A model generated the notes under the pieces. That model made no database searches. It was not told where the DNA came from and was given only the letters and a program-made list of their open reading frames with translations. Position numbers and translations under genes: made by a program. A stretch of DNA of 64,000 nucleotides from Nocardia wallacei (GTDB lineage: Bacteria; Actinomycetota; Actinomycetes; Mycobacteriales; Mycobacteriaceae), in contig NZ_AP023396.1 of NCBI RefSeq assembly GCF_014466955.1, forward strand, positions 6,634,001-6,698,000, written 5' to 3'. Shown piece by piece: positions 1 to 8,451 of the stretch (position 1 is its first letter; each line of letters opens with the position of its first letter).

Positions 1-1
1 G

Positions 2-307
2 GGCCGGGTTCGAGTGGGGCGGGTGGCGGTCGAGATTCTGGGGCCGATCGCTCCGCTGCGGGCCGAGGCTCGGGTGAGCCGGGCGGGGCGCAGTGTCGAA
101 TTGATGGACTGGGACGGCTACCTTTTCATCAACACGGACCTCACCGTGATGCTGCACCGCGAGCCCATCGGCAACTGGGTGTGCCTGGACGCGGCCACCT
201 ACCCCGAACGCAGCGGCCTCGGCCTCGCGGAATCCCGCCTGTACGACGAGAAGGGGCCCGTCGGCCGCGGCACCGAGACCCTGTTCATCGCCCCACGCAA
301 ACGCTGA
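2..307 (+). pseudogene. Thioesterase-family protein, 3' part, apparent internal deletion (partial at window edge)
   Basis: The frame is open from the window edge to a TGA at 305-307. Its beginning (VAVEILGPI...RAEARVSRAGRSVEL) matches the middle of acyl-CoA thioesterase-like proteins (4HBT_3/TesB-like), and its end (DWDGYLFINTDLTV...GPVGRG) matches their C-terminal hot-dog domain. In the family as I know it, roughly 100 or more residues separate these segments; here they are fused around residues 34-37 of the visible part. This looks like an in-frame internal deletion, so the product is probably inactive. The 5' end lies outside the window. The family call is fairly secure; the deletion is inferred from memory of homologues. 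Confidence 0.5.
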
Positions 308-325
308 GCCGCCCCGCCCCCGCCG

Positions 326-898
326 TCACGGTGCGGAGGTGAGGTAGTGCTGGAGGGTGGGGCCGATGTCGGCGACTATGCGGGCGGGGGTCAGGGCTAC
401 TACCGGGGGGAGTCGTAAAACGTAGCGGCACAGGGCCAGTCCCAGTACCTGGGAGGCGATCAGGCCCGCGCGGCGGGGGGCGTCGGCGGGGTCGCCGAAA
501 CGGAGTACCACCGGGGTCAGCTGGCGGGCGAAGATCTGCTGGACGCGCTTCACGACCGCCTCGTCGGTGACCGACGAGCGCAGCAGGGTCAGCAGGATCT
601 CGTTGCCCGGCGAGACGTCCCATAGTTCGATGAATCGTTCGGCCAGCAGTTCGCCCAGCGCGTCCGGATCCGCATCGGTGAGATCGGGCAGCGACAGATC
701 CACGTCCAGGGCGGCCTCGAACAGGCCCTCCTTGTTGCCGTAGTAGCGCATCACCATCGACGGGTCGATGCCCGCGTCCGCGGCGATCGCTCGGATGGTG
801 GCCTTGCGGAAGCCGTCCTCGGCGAAGCGGTGGCGGGCGGCCTCGAGGATGGCGGCGCGGGTGGCGTCGGAACGACGCTGAGGTGCATCGACAGTCAT
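326..898 (-). CDS. TetR-family transcriptional repressor
   Basis: 190-residue TetR regulator. The N-terminal helix-turn-helix (about residues 10-60, RSDATRAAILEAARHRFAEDGF...IRAIAADAGIDPSMVMRYYGNKEGLF) is typical; the C-terminal ligand domain resembles TetR_C-type repressors. The ATG at 898 is chosen because the DNA-binding domain begins just after it and a TACATT box lies 7 nt upstream; an upstream in-frame ATG at 979 would run through the operators. It diverges from the FAD monooxygenase at 1006, and four copies of a GCCAAC-type palindrome fill the gap, so it very probably represses itself and the monooxygenase. The inducer is unknown. Confidence 0.9.
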   Translation of the reverse strand: MTVDAPQRRSDATRAAILEAARHRFAEDGFRKATIRAIAADAGIDPSMVMRYYGNKEGLFEAALDVDLSLPDLTDADPDALGELLAERFIELWDVSPGNEILLTLLRSSVTDEAVVKRVQQIFARQLTPVVLRFGDPADAPRRAGLIASQVLGLALCRYVLRLPPVVALTPARIVADIGPTLQHYLTSAP

Positions 899-928
899 GC
901 CAACAAATGTAGGCCAACAAGTGTTGAC
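899..928. promoter_or_regulatory. TetR operator pair 1
   Basis: Two overlapping 16-bp pseudo-palindromes, GCCAACAAATGTAGGC (899-914) and GCCAACAAGTGTTGAC (913-928), offset by 14 bp. They match the pair at 958-987 and flank the tetR start. Confidence 0.75.
906..911 (-). promoter_or_regulatory. -10 box of leaderless tetR promoter
   Basis: TACATT on the minus strand ends 7 nt before the ATG at 898 and lies inside the first operator palindrome, consistent with a leaderless, autorepressed transcript. Confidence 0.5.
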
Positions 929-957
929 ATGCCAGCGCGAGCGGTCATATCGTTGAT

Positions 958-987
958 GCCAACAGCCGTTGGCCAACAAATGTTGGC
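958..987. promoter_or_regulatory. TetR operator pair 2
   Basis: GCCAACAGCCGTTGGC (958-973) and GCCAACAAATGTTGGC (972-987) overlap by two bases with the same 14-bp offset as pair 1. They end 18 bp before the monooxygenase ATG, so bound repressor would block its promoter or early transcription. Confidence 0.8.
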
Positions 988-1005
988 ACTCCCGAAGGAG
1001 TCGTC

Positions 1006-2169
1006 ATGACCATCCCCGCCACCACCTCGGTCGCCATCGTCGGCGCCGGCCCGGCCGGGCTCACCGCCGCGATCTCACTCGCCGACGCGGGCATCGACTT
1101 CGTCCTGCTGGACCGGCAGGCCGAGGGCGCGAACACCTCGCGCGCCGCCGTGGTGCACGCCCGGACGCTGGAGGTGCTCGACGGCTTCGGCATCGCCGCG
1201 GAGCTGCACGATCTGGGCATCGAGGTGCCGCGCTTCGTGGTGCAGGACGGCGGCTCCCGGCTGGCCACGATCGACTTCGGCGGCCTGCCCACCGCTTTCC
1301 CCTACACGTTGATGGTCGGCCAGGAGACCACGGAGGCCGTGCTGCTGGCACGCCTGCGCAAGGCGGGCGGCGATGTGCACCGGCCGTACCGCGTCACCGC
1401 CGTGCACGACGACGGCACCGGTGTCACGGTCGAATACGCCGACGCCGCAGGCGCTTCCGGCACACTGCGGGCCGATTACGTCATCGGCGCCGACGGCATG
1501 CACAGCGTGGTCCGGGAGCAGGCCGGAATCGGTTTCACCGGCGCCACCTACCCCGAGTCGTTCGTACTGGCCGATGTCCGGATGGATTGGCTGCACGCGC
1601 GCGAGGAGGTCTCGCTGAATCTGTCGCCGGAGGGCGTCACGGTGGTGGCGCCGCTGCCCGACGAGAACGGCGATCGCTACCGGGTCGTCGCGACCGTCGC
1701 CGAGGCGCCCGAACACCCCGACCTGGCCGATGTGCAGGCGATCCTCGACGCCCGGCGGCCCGGAGCGGTGGTTCGAGAGGTGTTGTGGAGCTCGCGATTC
1801 CGCGTGCACCACCGAGTGGCCGAGCATTACCGCGCGGGCCGGATCCTGCTGGCCGGAGACGCCGCGCACGTGCACAGCCCGGCGGGCGGGCAGGGCATGA
1901 ACACCGGCATCCAGGACGCCGCCGTGCTGGGCGCGCTGCTGGCGCGGGTGCTGGGCGGCGCGCCCGAGGCGCTGCTGAACGACTACGAGAAGACCCGCCG
2001 CCCGGTGGCCGCGGACGTGGTCGCGTTCACCGACCGGATGACCCGGATGGCCACCCTGCGCCCGCGCCCCGCCCGCATCGTGCGTAATGCCGTGCTCCGC
2101 ACCGCGACCCGTGTCCCGGCGGTGCGGCGGACCCTCGCCTACCGCCTGTCGGAACTGGCCAATCGCTGA
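1006..2169 (+). CDS. FAD-dependent aromatic-ring/PHBH-type monooxygenase
   Basis: 387-residue class A flavoprotein monooxygenase. The N-terminal GxGxxG (VAIVGAGPAGLTAAISLADAG, residues about 9-29) binds FAD; the second FAD motif GRILLAGDAAHVHSPAGGQGMNTGIQDA lies near residues 275-305; a DG-type motif (VIGADGMHSVVR) is near residue 160. Such enzymes use NAD(P)H and oxygen to hydroxylate aromatic or polyketide substrates; the substrate here cannot be read. The ATG at 1006 follows GAAGGAG (994-1000). It is controlled by the divergent TetR, which suggests induction by a xenobiotic or phenolic compound. Confidence 0.9.
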   Translation: MTIPATTSVAIVGAGPAGLTAAISLADAGIDFVLLDRQAEGANTSRAAVVHARTLEVLDGFGIAAELHDLGIEVPRFVVQDGGSRLATIDFGGLPTAFPYTLMVGQETTEAVLLARLRKAGGDVHRPYRVTAVHDDGTGVTVEYADAAGASGTLRADYVIGADGMHSVVREQAGIGFTGATYPESFVLADVRMDWLHAREEVSLNLSPEGVTVVAPLPDENGDRYRVVATVAEAPEHPDLADVQAILDARRPGAVVREVLWSSRFRVHHRVAEHYRAGRILLAGDAAHVHSPAGGQGMNTGIQDAAVLGALLARVLGGAPEALLNDYEKTRRPVAADVVAFTDRMTRMATLRPRPARIVRNAVLRTATRVPAVRRTLAYRLSELANR

Positions 2170-2183
2170 ATCACCGCAGCCGA

Positions 2184-2210
2184 GCCCGGGGCCTCGGGTG
2201 GGCCTCGGGC
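2184..2210. terminator. GC-rich hairpin after the monooxygenase
   Basis: Ten-base arms (2184-2193 and 2201-2210, one mismatch) around a 7-nt loop, 15 bp after the monooxygenase stop. There is no T-run, as is common in this GC class. Confidence 0.4.
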
Positions 2211-2308
2211 CCGGCCGTGCCCCGTCCTCGGGGATCGGCGACCGAAACCATCGATGCGACCGCGGCGTGACCGCTACCGTGGTCGCTGCCGACTATCCGG
2301 GAGTTGCC

Positions 2309-2980
2309 GTGACGAAACTGATGTACGCGCTGTGGGGTGCGGACCTCGACAAGACCCTGCACGCGCCGACGCTGCACGAGCGCCTGGCCGCGGTGGGCGC
2401 CGACACGGTGCAGCTCAATATCTGTGACGACGACGTGGCGGCCGCGCAACTGCGCATCTCGACCTACCCCGAGCCGATCGCGGCGATCGTCGGGGTCTGG
2501 ACCGACGCGCCCGAACCGCCGATCACGGCCGCACTGGCGGAAACGGCCGACCGGCTCGACGGCTGGACCGTCGAGGAGCGCATCCCGCTGCCCGCACCGC
2601 CGACCGAGAACGGCTCCCGCAGCGCGGCTCTGGCCAATATCGCGCTGCTGCGCGTCCCGGAGCAGCTGACCCGCGAACAGTGGCTGCGCTATTGGCACGA
2701 CACCCACACGGCGGTCGCGATCGAGACCCAGGCGACCTTCGGCTACGTGCAGAACATCGTCACCGCCGCACTCACCCCCGGCCCGCGCGTGGACGGCCTC
2801 GTGGAGGAGCTGTTCCCGCCGGAGGCCATGACCGATCAGCACGCCTTCTGGGGCAGCGGCGGCGACGATGCCGAGCTGGAGCGCCGGGTCACTCGAATGC
2901 TGGCCAGCGTCAAGGCTTTCGGCGCGGACCGCGATATCGATGTGGTACCTACCAGCCGCTACGTCTACGGGCTGCGGTGA
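2309..2980 (+). CDS. EthD-domain-containing protein
   Basis: 223 residues. The segment EQLTREQWLRYWHDTHTAVAIETQATFGYVQNIV and the C-terminal AMTDQHAFW...VPTSRYVYGLR are typical of EthD/dimeric alpha-beta-barrel proteins, small ferredoxin-like folds associated with oxidative degradation of ethers and with polyketide tailoring. GTG at 2309 is preferred, with GGGAG at 2299-2303; an upstream ATG at 2087 would overlap the monooxygenase. It follows the monooxygenase by 139 bp on the same strand and could act in the same pathway. Its catalytic role is not established for most members. Confidence 0.75.
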   Translation: MTKLMYALWGADLDKTLHAPTLHERLAAVGADTVQLNICDDDVAAAQLRISTYPEPIAAIVGVWTDAPEPPITAALAETADRLDGWTVEERIPLPAPPTENGSRSAALANIALLRVPEQLTREQWLRYWHDTHTAVAIETQATFGYVQNIVTAALTPGPRVDGLVEELFPPEAMTDQHAFWGSGGDDAELERRVTRMLASVKAFGADRDIDVVPTSRYVYGLR

Positions 2981-2996
2981 ACGATCCGGAAACCGC

Positions 2997-3908
2997 TCAT
3001 CCCCGTGTGATTTCGAGTACGGCCTTGCCCCGGATACGGCGATCGATCAAGGCCCGCGCGGCCTCCGCGTAGTCGTCCCAGGTGCCACGCCAGCCCACTT
3101 CGGGCGAAAGCCGCCCGGCCGCGGCGAATCCCAGCAAGGTGGCCAGATCGGGCCCCACCGCGTGGACATCGCCGAAGGTGCTGATCGTCTTGGCCGCGCC
3201 GACGAAGAACAACGAATAGGGATCGAACACCGCGGGCTCGTCCGACGCCCAGCCGATGGTCTGAACACTGCCGCCCGGCGCCAGGAGTTCCCAGGCCGCG
3301 GCCAGTTGCGGCCCGCCCACATTGTCCAGGATCAGGTCGACCGGGCGATCGATACCGTCCAGGCCGACCACGATCTCGTGCGCGCCCAACTCCGCCAAAC
3401 CCGTTCCGCGGCCGGGTGATCCGACCGAGGCGACCACATGCGCGCCGCCCAGCGCGGCCAGTTGCACGGCGTAGCGACCGACTCCGCCCGCTGCCCCGGT
3501 GACGAGCACCCGGCGGCCGAGGATGTCCCGCGACCGCAGCGTGCGCAGCGCGGTCACGCCCGCCATCGGCAGCGCCGCGGCGGCAACGAGATCCAGTGCC
3601 TGCGGCACCTCGGCGACCGCGGAGGTATCCACGGCCAGCAATTGCGCCCATGCGCCCGCACCGAAGGCGGCTACCCGCGTCCCGGCCGGTGGCCCCGACC
3701 CGTCCGCCGCGGCCCGCACCACGACCCCGGAGGCGTCGTAGCCGTGCACGGTCCCGGCCGGGCGGCGACCGGCGAACAACACCTCGCCGCGATTGAGCGA
3801 GAAGTGCCGCACCTCGATCAGCACCTGCCCGGGCCCGGGTTCGGGGTCGGGCACCGTGCTCAGGCGCAGCGACTCCGGCGTTTCGTTGTCGACGATCAAC
3901 GCACGCAT
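2997..3908 (-). CDS. Zinc-independent medium-chain dehydrogenase/quinone oxidoreductase
   Basis: 303 residues of the MDR superfamily. It has an N-terminal GroES-like domain (about 1-120, with GYDASGVVV) and a Rossmann domain with [22 protein letters not shown] (about residues 140-160). The catalytic-zinc cysteine/histidine ligands of true alcohol dehydrogenases are not visible, so an NADPH:quinone or enone reductase is likely. The ATG at 3908 has GAGGA 7 nt upstream; the longer frame to 4193 would overlap the divergent regulator. It is transcribed away from the TetR gene at 4008 across two shared palindromes. Confidence 0.85.
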   Translation of the reverse strand: MRALIVDNETPESLRLSTVPDPEPGPGQVLIEVRHFSLNRGEVLFAGRRPAGTVHGYDASGVVVRAAADGSGPPAGTRVAAFGAGAWAQLLAVDTSAVAEVPQALDLVAAAALPMAGVTALRTLRSRDILGRRVLVTGAAGGVGRYAVQLAALGGAHVVASVGSPGRGTGLAELGAHEIVVGLDGIDRPVDLILDNVGGPQLAAAWELLAPGGSVQTIGWASDEPAVFDPYSLFFVGAAKTISTFGDVHAVGPDLATLLGFAAAGRLSPEVGWRGTWDDYAEAARALIDRRIRGKAVLEITRG

Positions 3909-3937
3909 GTCGGTATGTCCTCTCAGCGATTCACAAG

Positions 3938-3989
3938 CGGACCGATAGTCCGATTGGCCCACGGTAACATGAACCGGACCATTGGTCCG
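3938..3989. promoter_or_regulatory. Twin operator between MDR and TetR genes
   Basis: CGGACCATTGGTCCG (3975-3989) is a perfect 7+1+7 palindrome, and CGGACCGATAGTCCG (3938-3952) is a close copy 37 bp away. A TAACAT box at 3965-3970 lies between them, facing the regulator gene. The arrangement suggests mutual repression of both divergent genes by the adjacent TetR protein. Confidence 0.75.
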
Positions 3990-4007
3990 ATTGAGTGGAG
4001 GTGGGCG

Positions 4008-4589
4008 ATGCCCGAACAGCGCGGCGAACGCGCCGACGCCGCCCGCAACCGCCGTGCCGTGCTGCGGGCCACCGAGCAATTGCTGGCCGAGGGCGGCGGC
4101 GACCATATCTCGCTCGATCGCGTCGCCGCGCTCGCCGGGGTCGGCAAGGGCACGGTGTTCCGGCGGTTCGGCAGCCGCGCCGGACTGCTGCAAGCCCTGC
4201 TGGAGGAGCGCTCCCGGGAGCTACGCGAGGCCGTCCGAACCGGCCCGCCGCCGCTCGGCCCCGGTGCTCCGGCCCGCGAGCGCCTGACGGCCTTCCTGGA
4301 TGCCCTCGGCGCCATCGCGGAGGGCAACGCCGTCCTGCTCTCGGCGCACGAACAAGCCTGTGCCGAGGACAAATTCGACGATCCGAGCTATCGGTTCTGG
4401 CATCGTCATCTCGGCGAGCTCTACGCCGCCGAACATCCCGGCCACGATACCGATTTCCTGGCGCACGCGCTGCTGGCCACCTTCGACGGCGAACTGGTCC
4501 GCCACGTCACCACGCGACGCGACCCGCGCCGATTCACCCGATCCGTACAGGCGCTGGCGCTGGCGCTGCTCGACTCTCCCGGCGGCTAG
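4008..4589 (+). CDS. TetR-family regulator of the divergent oxidoreductase
   Basis: 193 residues with an N-terminal TetR helix-turn-helix (about residues 12-58, [17 protein letters not shown]...[25 protein letters not shown]). The C-terminal half is ligand-binding and not diagnostic. The ATG at 4008 is preceded by GGAGGTGG at 3997-4004. The perfect CGGACCATTGGTCCG palindrome ends 18 bp before the start. The 3' end overlaps the convergent binding-protein gene by four bases. Confidence 0.9.
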   Translation: MPEQRGERADAARNRRAVLRATEQLLAEGGGDHISLDRVAALAGVGKGTVFRRFGSRAGLLQALLEERSRELREAVRTGPPPLGPGAPARERLTAFLDALGAIAEGNAVLLSAHEQACAEDKFDDPSYRFWHRHLGELYAAEHPGHDTDFLAHALLATFDGELVRHVTTRRDPRRFTRSVQALALALLDSPGG

Positions 4590-5605
4590 AGCAGCTCCGC
4601 CTCGGTCATCAGCTCGGTCACCTGCTTCGAGTCCAGCCTGCTCGGATCGATCCGCGGCGCCTGCAGGCTGTCCAGCGGCGGAAGGGCCGGGTTGGCGGGC
4701 ACCTCGGCCGCGACCGGGTATTCCATGGAGGTACTGCGCTGCAGCACCTGCTGACCGGTCCGGCCGGTGACGAACCGGACGAAACGCTGTGCCGCCTCGG
4801 CCTTTCCGCTGGATCGCAGCACACCACCGCCGGAGATGGACACGAACGCGCCCGGGTCCCCGTTACGGAAGAAGTGCGGCGCGGTGTTGCCGCTGTTCTC
4901 CCTGGTTCCCGCCTGGTCGCGGTACCAGTAGTAGTGGGTGAGCACGCCGCCGTCGACCTGACCGCTGTCGACCTTCTTCATCGCCGCGACGTTGTTCGGC
5001 GAAGAGACGACGTTCGCCTTCATGCCCCGCAGCCACGCCCGGGTGACGTCCTCGCCCTGCGACGCCAGCAGGGCCGCCACGACGGCCTGGAAATCCGCGC
5101 CCGAGGTGGCGGCCGTCCAGCGGCCCTGCCACTGCGGCTGCTGCAGGTCGAGCAGCGAGGCGGGCAACTGGTCGGCGGGCAGTTTCCCACGGTTGTAGAC
5201 GAAGACCGTGGCGTTGGCGGCGACGCCGGTCCATTTCCCGCTCGACGGCCGATACTGCTCGGGCACCTGCGCCAGCGTCGCCTGATCGAGATCGGCGAGC
5301 AGTCCGGCGTTCTCCACCAGCGCCATCGCCGGGGAGTTCTCGGTGAGGAAGACGTCGGCCGGGGACCGCGCGCCCTCGGCGGCGATCTGGTCGGCGAGAT
5401 CGGTGTCGGCGCCGTTGCGGAGGGTGACCCGGATCCCGGTCTCCGCGGTGAACGCGTCCGCCCACTGCCGGGTCAGCGACTCGTGCTGGGCGTTGTAGAC
5501 CAGAATCTCGTTGTCGTCGTTCACATTCGAACACGCCGTGGTCGCCGCCAGCAGGATCAGCGCCACGAGGACGCCGATCACCGATTTCCGTCGAGCCGCC
5601 GTCAT
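4586..5605 (-). CDS. Iron(III)-type ABC transporter substrate-binding lipoprotein (orphan)
   Basis: 339 residues. A hydrophobic signal (about 9-24) ends in a cysteine (TTACS), a weak lipobox. The mature part is a class-II periplasmic-binding fold of the FutA/FbpA type (ILVYNAQHESLTRQWADAFTAETGIRVTLRNG near the start; ADVFLTENSPAMALVENAGLL). These proteins bind ferric iron, often with paired tyrosines, and VLTHYYWYRD may contribute. No permease or ATPase gene is adjacent, so it must work with a transporter elsewhere. It converges on the TetR gene with a 4-bp overlap. Confidence 0.85.
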   Translation of the reverse strand: MTAARRKSVIGVLVALILLAATTACSNVNDDNEILVYNAQHESLTRQWADAFTAETGIRVTLRNGADTDLADQIAAEGARSPADVFLTENSPAMALVENAGLLADLDQATLAQVPEQYRPSSGKWTGVAANATVFVYNRGKLPADQLPASLLDLQQPQWQGRWTAATSGADFQAVVAALLASQGEDVTRAWLRGMKANVVSSPNNVAAMKKVDSGQVDGGVLTHYYWYRDQAGTRENSGNTAPHFFRNGDPGAFVSISGGGVLRSSGKAEAAQRFVRFVTGRTGQQVLQRSTSMEYPVAAEVPANPALPPLDSLQAPRIDPSRLDSKQVTELMTEAELL

Positions 5606-5740
5606 GACCGTCCCTTCGAGCCATACTCCAGCTGTGATCGGCTGACCAAGCTACCCGGTGGCACGCTACAACGCGGCGGCGCCCCGCGTCCGGATTGCCG
5701 TACTGTGCGAGAAGTCCGGCGGGCCGACGAGGGGAATGCG

Positions 5741-6343
5741 ATGACCTATCCATCCGGTGGCCTGCCGTACCAGTCCGCGCCGGAGCCGCCGAGCTACTAC
5801 CCGCCCGAGGGTTATCTCCCGGTGGGGGACCAGGCGCCGCAGCCACCGCAGCCCGTACCGCAGCCGCCCGTGCGACCACCGCGCCGCAAGCGCACCGCAG
5901 CGATCGTCGCCCTGCTGGCGGCGGCGGTGTTCGCGGTCGCCGCCGCGATCGGCGTCACCGCCCGGCTCACCGGACCGGGCACCGGGCCGCTCGCCTCGGA
6001 CGAGCAGCGGATCGAGGCCGCCGTCCGCGACTTCTACGACACGATCGCCACGGCGGGCGTGGACGCGGCCATGGCCAAGTCGTGCCGCGTCGATCGCGAC
6101 GAATACGCCGCGCTGCCCGACGATCAGCGTGCCACCATCGCCGGGGAGACCGTGAAGATCCGGATCGACACCGTGGACGGCATCGTGATCCGCGGCGACC
6201 GGGCCACCGCGAAATTGCACGGCAGGCTGGAACCGTCCGGCGGCGGGCTGACGATGCCGGATCTCGACGCCGTCGACAGCGCACCGGAATACCTGCGCAA
6301 GGAGGACGGCGACTGGAAGGTCTGCGCGGCCGACAACCGCTAG
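5741..6343 (+). CDS. Proline-rich single-pass membrane protein (Rv0361-like)
   Basis: 200 residues. A cytoplasmic Pro/Gln/Tyr-rich N-terminus (1-45) precedes one transmembrane helix (AAIVALLAAAVFAVAAAIGV, about 51-70) and an extracytoplasmic domain resembling the NTF2/DUF4878-like fold (RIEAAVRDFYDTIATAGVDAAMAKSCR...), ending EDGDWKVCAADNR. This layout is common in mycobacterial and nocardial envelope proteins of unknown function. Two cysteines (in KSCRV and KVCAA) could form a disulphide. The ATG at 5741 fits the start of the Pro-rich segment; GAGGGGAA lies just upstream. Confidence 0.75.
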   Translation: MTYPSGGLPYQSAPEPPSYYPPEGYLPVGDQAPQPPQPVPQPPVRPPRRKRTAAIVALLAAAVFAVAAAIGVTARLTGPGTGPLASDEQRIEAAVRDFYDTIATAGVDAAMAKSCRVDRDEYAALPDDQRATIAGETVKIRIDTVDGIVIRGDRATAKLHGRLEPSGGGLTMPDLDAVDSAPEYLRKEDGDWKVCAADNR

Positions 6344-6350
6344 CCCCTGC

Positions 6351-6356
6351 TACCGT
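6351..6356 (+). promoter_or_regulatory. -10 box, leaderless metallophosphatase promoter
   Basis: TACCGT 7 nt before the GTG at 6364. Confidence 0.45.
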
Positions 6357-6363
6357 CGCTGCG

Positions 6364-7794
6364 GTGGGCTACGCGACGAGCTGCTGTGGACCGAACCGGC
6401 GGCACGTGCTGCGCGCGCTCGGGCTGGCGGCCGCGGCGCCGTTGCTCGCCACCAGCACGCCCGGATCCGCTCGCGCCCAACCGGGTTCGCTGATCGGCAC
6501 GGATCTCGAGGTGGTCACCGTCACGGACACCTCGGTCGTGCTGACCTGGACCACGCTGGCCGTGAACGCCGACGGCACGCCGTTTCCGGCGGCCGCGGAC
6601 ACGGAAGTCCGTCTGGCCCCGGCGGATTCGCGCGGTCCCGCGGCGGTGTACTTCCCCGCCGACACGGAGCGCACGCCCTACCACTACGCGGAGGTCGGCG
6701 GCCTCGAGCCCGGCCGCGCCTACCGTTTCGAAGCCTGGTCGGACGATGTGCGTGCCACTCCCGCGGCGAATTTCGTCACCCGCATGCCCACCGCGCCCGA
6801 ATGCACCGGGCAGTTCACCACTTTGGTGCCCCCGCCCGGCCGTCCACTGCGCACGCTGGCCCTGTGCAACGACGTGCACTTCGGTGAGGAGGTGAGCGGC
6901 CTGATCGCGGCGGGCCTGCCGCCCGGCGTGCGGCAGGAGCCGGGCCTGACCCCGTACCCCGAGATGATGCTCGCGGCCGTGCTCGACGACCTGCGCCGCC
7001 CGGACCGCGCCGCCGACCACCTCCTCATAGCCGGCGACCTCACCTCCGAGGCCACCCCCGACCAAACCCGCGCCGTCCGTAGCCGATTGGATGCCTGGGG
7101 CGTCTCCGGTCGGGATTGGTTCGCCGTCCGCGGCAACCACGACCGCCCCCACACCGGATCCGACTACGCCACCTGCCCGCCGACAGCGGACGACCATCAC
7201 GACTGCTGGGGCGAAACCTTCACTCCCCCAGGCGAAGTCCTCGACCACCGGGTCGGCGGCCTACGCCTGCTGGGCCTGGACACCACCGAACCGGACACTC
7301 CCGGCGGCCGCATCGACCGCCCGCAGTTCGACCGCGTACGCGAACTTCTACGCGCCGACCCGGACCGCCCCACCCTGGTCTTCGGGCATCACCCCGTAAC
7401 TCTCGACTCGGCAGTATCCAATATCGCCGGGCCCGCTTTCGTCCTGAACCGCCCCGATGCCGCCGCCCTGCAAGACCTGTACCGCACCAGTCCCGGCGTC
7501 TTCCTCCACCACAGCGGCCACACCCACCGAAACCGCCGCAGCCACTCCGATCTCCCCCTGCCGGTCGAATTCCTCGAGGTAGCCGCGACCAAGGAATACC
7601 CCGGCGGTTACACCCTGCTCCGCCTGTACGAAGGCGGCTATCAACTCAACTTCTACAAAACCCGAACCCCGGCATCCCGCACCTGGAGCACCCGCACCCG
7701 AGCCGAATACCTTGGCCTACAACCCGAATACACGCTGGGCACCACCACGGACCGCAACCACGTGGTCCACCGAGACCTGTCCGGCCTCGCCTGA
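6364..7794 (+). CDS. Tat-exported calcineurin-like metallophosphoesterase
   Basis: 476 residues. A twin-arginine signal (NRRHVLRALGLAAAAPLLA, about 9-27) is followed by a fibronectin-III-like domain (about 40-140, VTDTSVVLTWTTL) and a calcineurin-like phosphoesterase domain (about 160-430). Metal-binding motifs are visible: NDVHF, LIAGDLTSE, VRGNHD, GHHPVT and HSGHTHRN. It probably hydrolyses phosphate esters outside the membrane with a di-metal centre. The start is uncertain because only GTG or TTG codons precede the twin arginine; GTG 6364 is chosen with a TACCGT box 7 nt upstream. It lies 20 bp after the Rv0361-like gene. Confidence 0.85.
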   Translation: MGYATSCCGPNRRHVLRALGLAAAAPLLATSTPGSARAQPGSLIGTDLEVVTVTDTSVVLTWTTLAVNADGTPFPAAADTEVRLAPADSRGPAAVYFPADTERTPYHYAEVGGLEPGRAYRFEAWSDDVRATPAANFVTRMPTAPECTGQFTTLVPPPGRPLRTLALCNDVHFGEEVSGLIAAGLPPGVRQEPGLTPYPEMMLAAVLDDLRRPDRAADHLLIAGDLTSEATPDQTRAVRSRLDAWGVSGRDWFAVRGNHDRPHTGSDYATCPPTADDHHDCWGETFTPPGEVLDHRVGGLRLLGLDTTEPDTPGGRIDRPQFDRVRELLRADPDRPTLVFGHHPVTLDSAVSNIAGPAFVLNRPDAAALQDLYRTSPGVFLHHSGHTHRNRRSHSDLPLPVEFLEVAATKEYPGGYTLLRLYEGGYQLNFYKTRTPASRTWSTRTRAEYLGLQPEYTLGTTTDRNHVVHRDLSGLA

Positions 7795-7828
7795 CCCATC
7801 GAGTGTGAGAAGACGGAGCCCCACCACC

Positions 7829-7834
7829 TAAACT
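7829..7834 (+). promoter_or_regulatory. -10 box, leaderless marR promoter
   Basis: TAAACT 7 nt before the ATG at 7842; no Shine-Dalgarno sequence is present. Confidence 0.55.
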
Positions 7835-7841
7835 CGGCCAC

Positions 7842-8378
7842 ATGGCTGTCCCCCGCCCGCTCCCCCTGGACCCCATCGCGGAGGCCCACCGCCAATGGGC
7901 CGCACACGGCTGGGAGGACGTAGCCGACGGAATGGCGGCGGTGACCTCTCTGGTCCGTGCCCAACAAATCGTGATGGCCCGAGTAGACGAGGCCCTGCGC
8001 CCGTCCGGCCTGACCTTCTCCCGCTACGAACTGCTCATGTTGCTGCGCTTCAGCAAGTCCGGAGCCCTGCCGATGGCGGTCGCGAGCGCCCGCCTGCAAG
8101 TCCACCCGACCAGTGTCACCAACACCGTCGACCGGCTCGAAGCAGCCGACCTCGTCCGCCGCGTCCCACATCCCAGCGACCGTCGAGCAACCCTGATCGA
8201 AATCACCGATGCGGGCCGTGAACTGGTCACTAGCGCTACCGAGGCCCTGAACACCACGGTCTTCGCGCATCCCGGGCTCGCGCCCGACCGACTGCAGTTG
8301 CTGCTACAACTTCTGGCCGAGTTCCGGCGCGCGGCGGGCGACTTCGACACCGGCGCGGGCCCGACACGCTGGGCCTGA
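7842..8378 (+). CDS. MarR-family transcriptional regulator
   Basis: 178 residues. A MarR winged helix-turn-helix spans about 45-150: LTFSRYELLMLLRFSKSGALPMAVASARLQVHPTSVTNTVDRLEAADLVRRV followed by the wing HPSDRRATLIEITDAGREL. It probably binds a palindrome as a dimer and responds to a small molecule; no convincing operator is visible. The N-terminus (PLDPIAEAHRQWAAHGW) is a conserved actinobacterial extension. The message is probably leaderless. The next gene downstream (73 bp) is an Hsp70-like protein with no obvious functional link. Confidence 0.9.
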   Translation: MAVPRPLPLDPIAEAHRQWAAHGWEDVADGMAAVTSLVRAQQIVMARVDEALRPSGLTFSRYELLMLLRFSKSGALPMAVASARLQVHPTSVTNTVDRLEAADLVRRVPHPSDRRATLIEITDAGRELVTSATEALNTTVFAHPGLAPDRLQLLLQLLAEFRRAAGDFDTGAGPTRWA

Positions 8379-8451
8379 CACGACAACGGTTCAGCATCCC
8401 ACCAGCGACATTCCGGCTCCCCGCTTCCCAACGGCGGTCGGAGGGTCCACC

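Noticed and set aside
3995..5740. Long plus-strand frame upstream of the Rv0361-like gene
   Set aside because: It overlaps the TetR and binding-protein genes and reads as Arg/Pro/Gly-rich shadow; the real start is ATG 5741.
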